The notes beneath the pieces were generated by a model. That model worked only from the letters and a program-made list of their open reading frames with translations. It searched no databases and was not told the DNA's origin. The translations under genes and the position numbers were made by a program. From the NCBI GenBank assembly GCA_913057515.1, contig CAJXOJ010000002.1, positions 50,302-114,301 on the forward strand: DNA of 64,000 nucleotides, in the 5' to 3' direction. The DNA is from an uncultured Cycloclasticus sp. (GTDB lineage Bacteria > Pseudomonadota > Gammaproteobacteria > Methylococcales > Cycloclasticaceae). Positions 63,925-64,000 of this stretch are shown in pieces (positions within the stretch are counted from its first letter, which is position 1; each line of letters starts with the position of its first letter).

Positions 63925-64000
63925 ATGAGTATTCCATTACCAACAAATTGCATGAGTATCGATGATTTATCCATTGGTATGCGTAAAGAAAAAACCTATA
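63925..64000 (+). CDS. Start of an unidentified gene (cut by window edge)
   Basis: ATG at 63925 behind a strong ribosome-binding site (GAGGGAG, 63914-63920) starts an open frame of 25 codons to the window end. The visible I-D-D-L-S-I-G-M-R-K-E-K-T-Y is compatible with the start of a MaoC-like dehydratase, but too little is visible to say. 241 nt without other genes precede it, expected to hold its promoter and that of the divergent MATE gene. Confidence 0.6.
   Translation, partial: MSIPLPTNCMSIDDLSIGMRKEKTY

Overview
The window reads as chromosomal DNA of an AT-rich, motile, Gram-negative marine-type gammaproteobacterium. Supporting markers are the FimV/TspA hub protein, the yceD-rpmF-fab cluster, the ordered dapC-dapD-arsC-like-dapE run, the tmk-holB-pilZ-tatD run and a polar-type flagellar late-gene set. 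A Rieske ring-hydroxylating dioxygenase pair with a C-C-hydrolase-like enzyme, plus soxYZ, points towards a hydrocarbon-degrading Cycloclasticus/Thiotrichales-like organism. That assignment is inference; no rRNA or tRNA gene was seen to confirm it. Nearly all sequence is coding, genes are tightly packed, and no IS element, prophage or CRISPR array was recognised.

Layout. 1-10.6 kb: the end of flgH, then flgI, flgJ, flgK, flgL; a clear sigma-28 promoter; then flagellin fliC, flaG, fliD, fliS and fliT (outer rings, hook-filament junction, filament, cap, chaperones). 10.9-11.7 kb: soxZ and soxY on the minus strand, without other sox genes. 12.1-19.8 kb (minus): fimV, asd, adk, a deacylase-like/HDOD protein, a periplasmic PPIase, a BolA-like protein, yciB and a small unknown. 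19.9-21.7 kb: zapE and two small conserved proteins. 21.8-26.7 kb (minus): gor, then dapE, arsC-like, dapD and dapC (lysine/diaminopimelate synthesis). 26.8-32.1 kb: a CofC-like transferase, a NodIJ-type ABC exporter, a diguanylate cyclase, a lytic transglycosylase, gloA and maf.

32.2-43.4 kb (plus): one long housekeeping run, yceD-rpmF-fabH-fabD-fabG-acpP-fabF-pabB-pabC-mltG-tmk-holB-pilZ-tatD-like. It links fatty-acid synthesis, folate precursor synthesis, septal murein processing and DNA replication. plsX, usually between rpmF and fabH, is missing. 43.5-47.2 kb: an unusually long MinD/ParA-like ATPase, a CysZ-like membrane protein and mtaB.

47.2-53.2 kb is the most unusual part. It has a 766-residue protein carrying a PlsC-like acyltransferase at one end and an alpha/beta hydrolase at the other, an Sfp-type phosphopantetheinyl transferase, an acyl-AMP ligase with its own C-terminal carrier domain, and an LpxL/HtrB-like acyltransferase. 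Together they have the parts to activate an acyl group, load it on a carrier and transfer it, with no ketosynthase for chain building. I propose this as a candidate undescribed lipid- or envelope-acylation system.

53.3-57.1 kb: a SpmAB-like membrane protein, mazG, a cold-shock protein and ispG. 57.5-60.3 kb: the dioxygenase beta and alpha subunits, divergent from the hydrolase, without ferredoxin, reductase, dehydrogenase or ring-cleavage genes. 60.4-64 kb: a class V aminotransferase, a glycerophosphodiester phosphodiesterase, a MATE exporter and the start of a cut-off gene.
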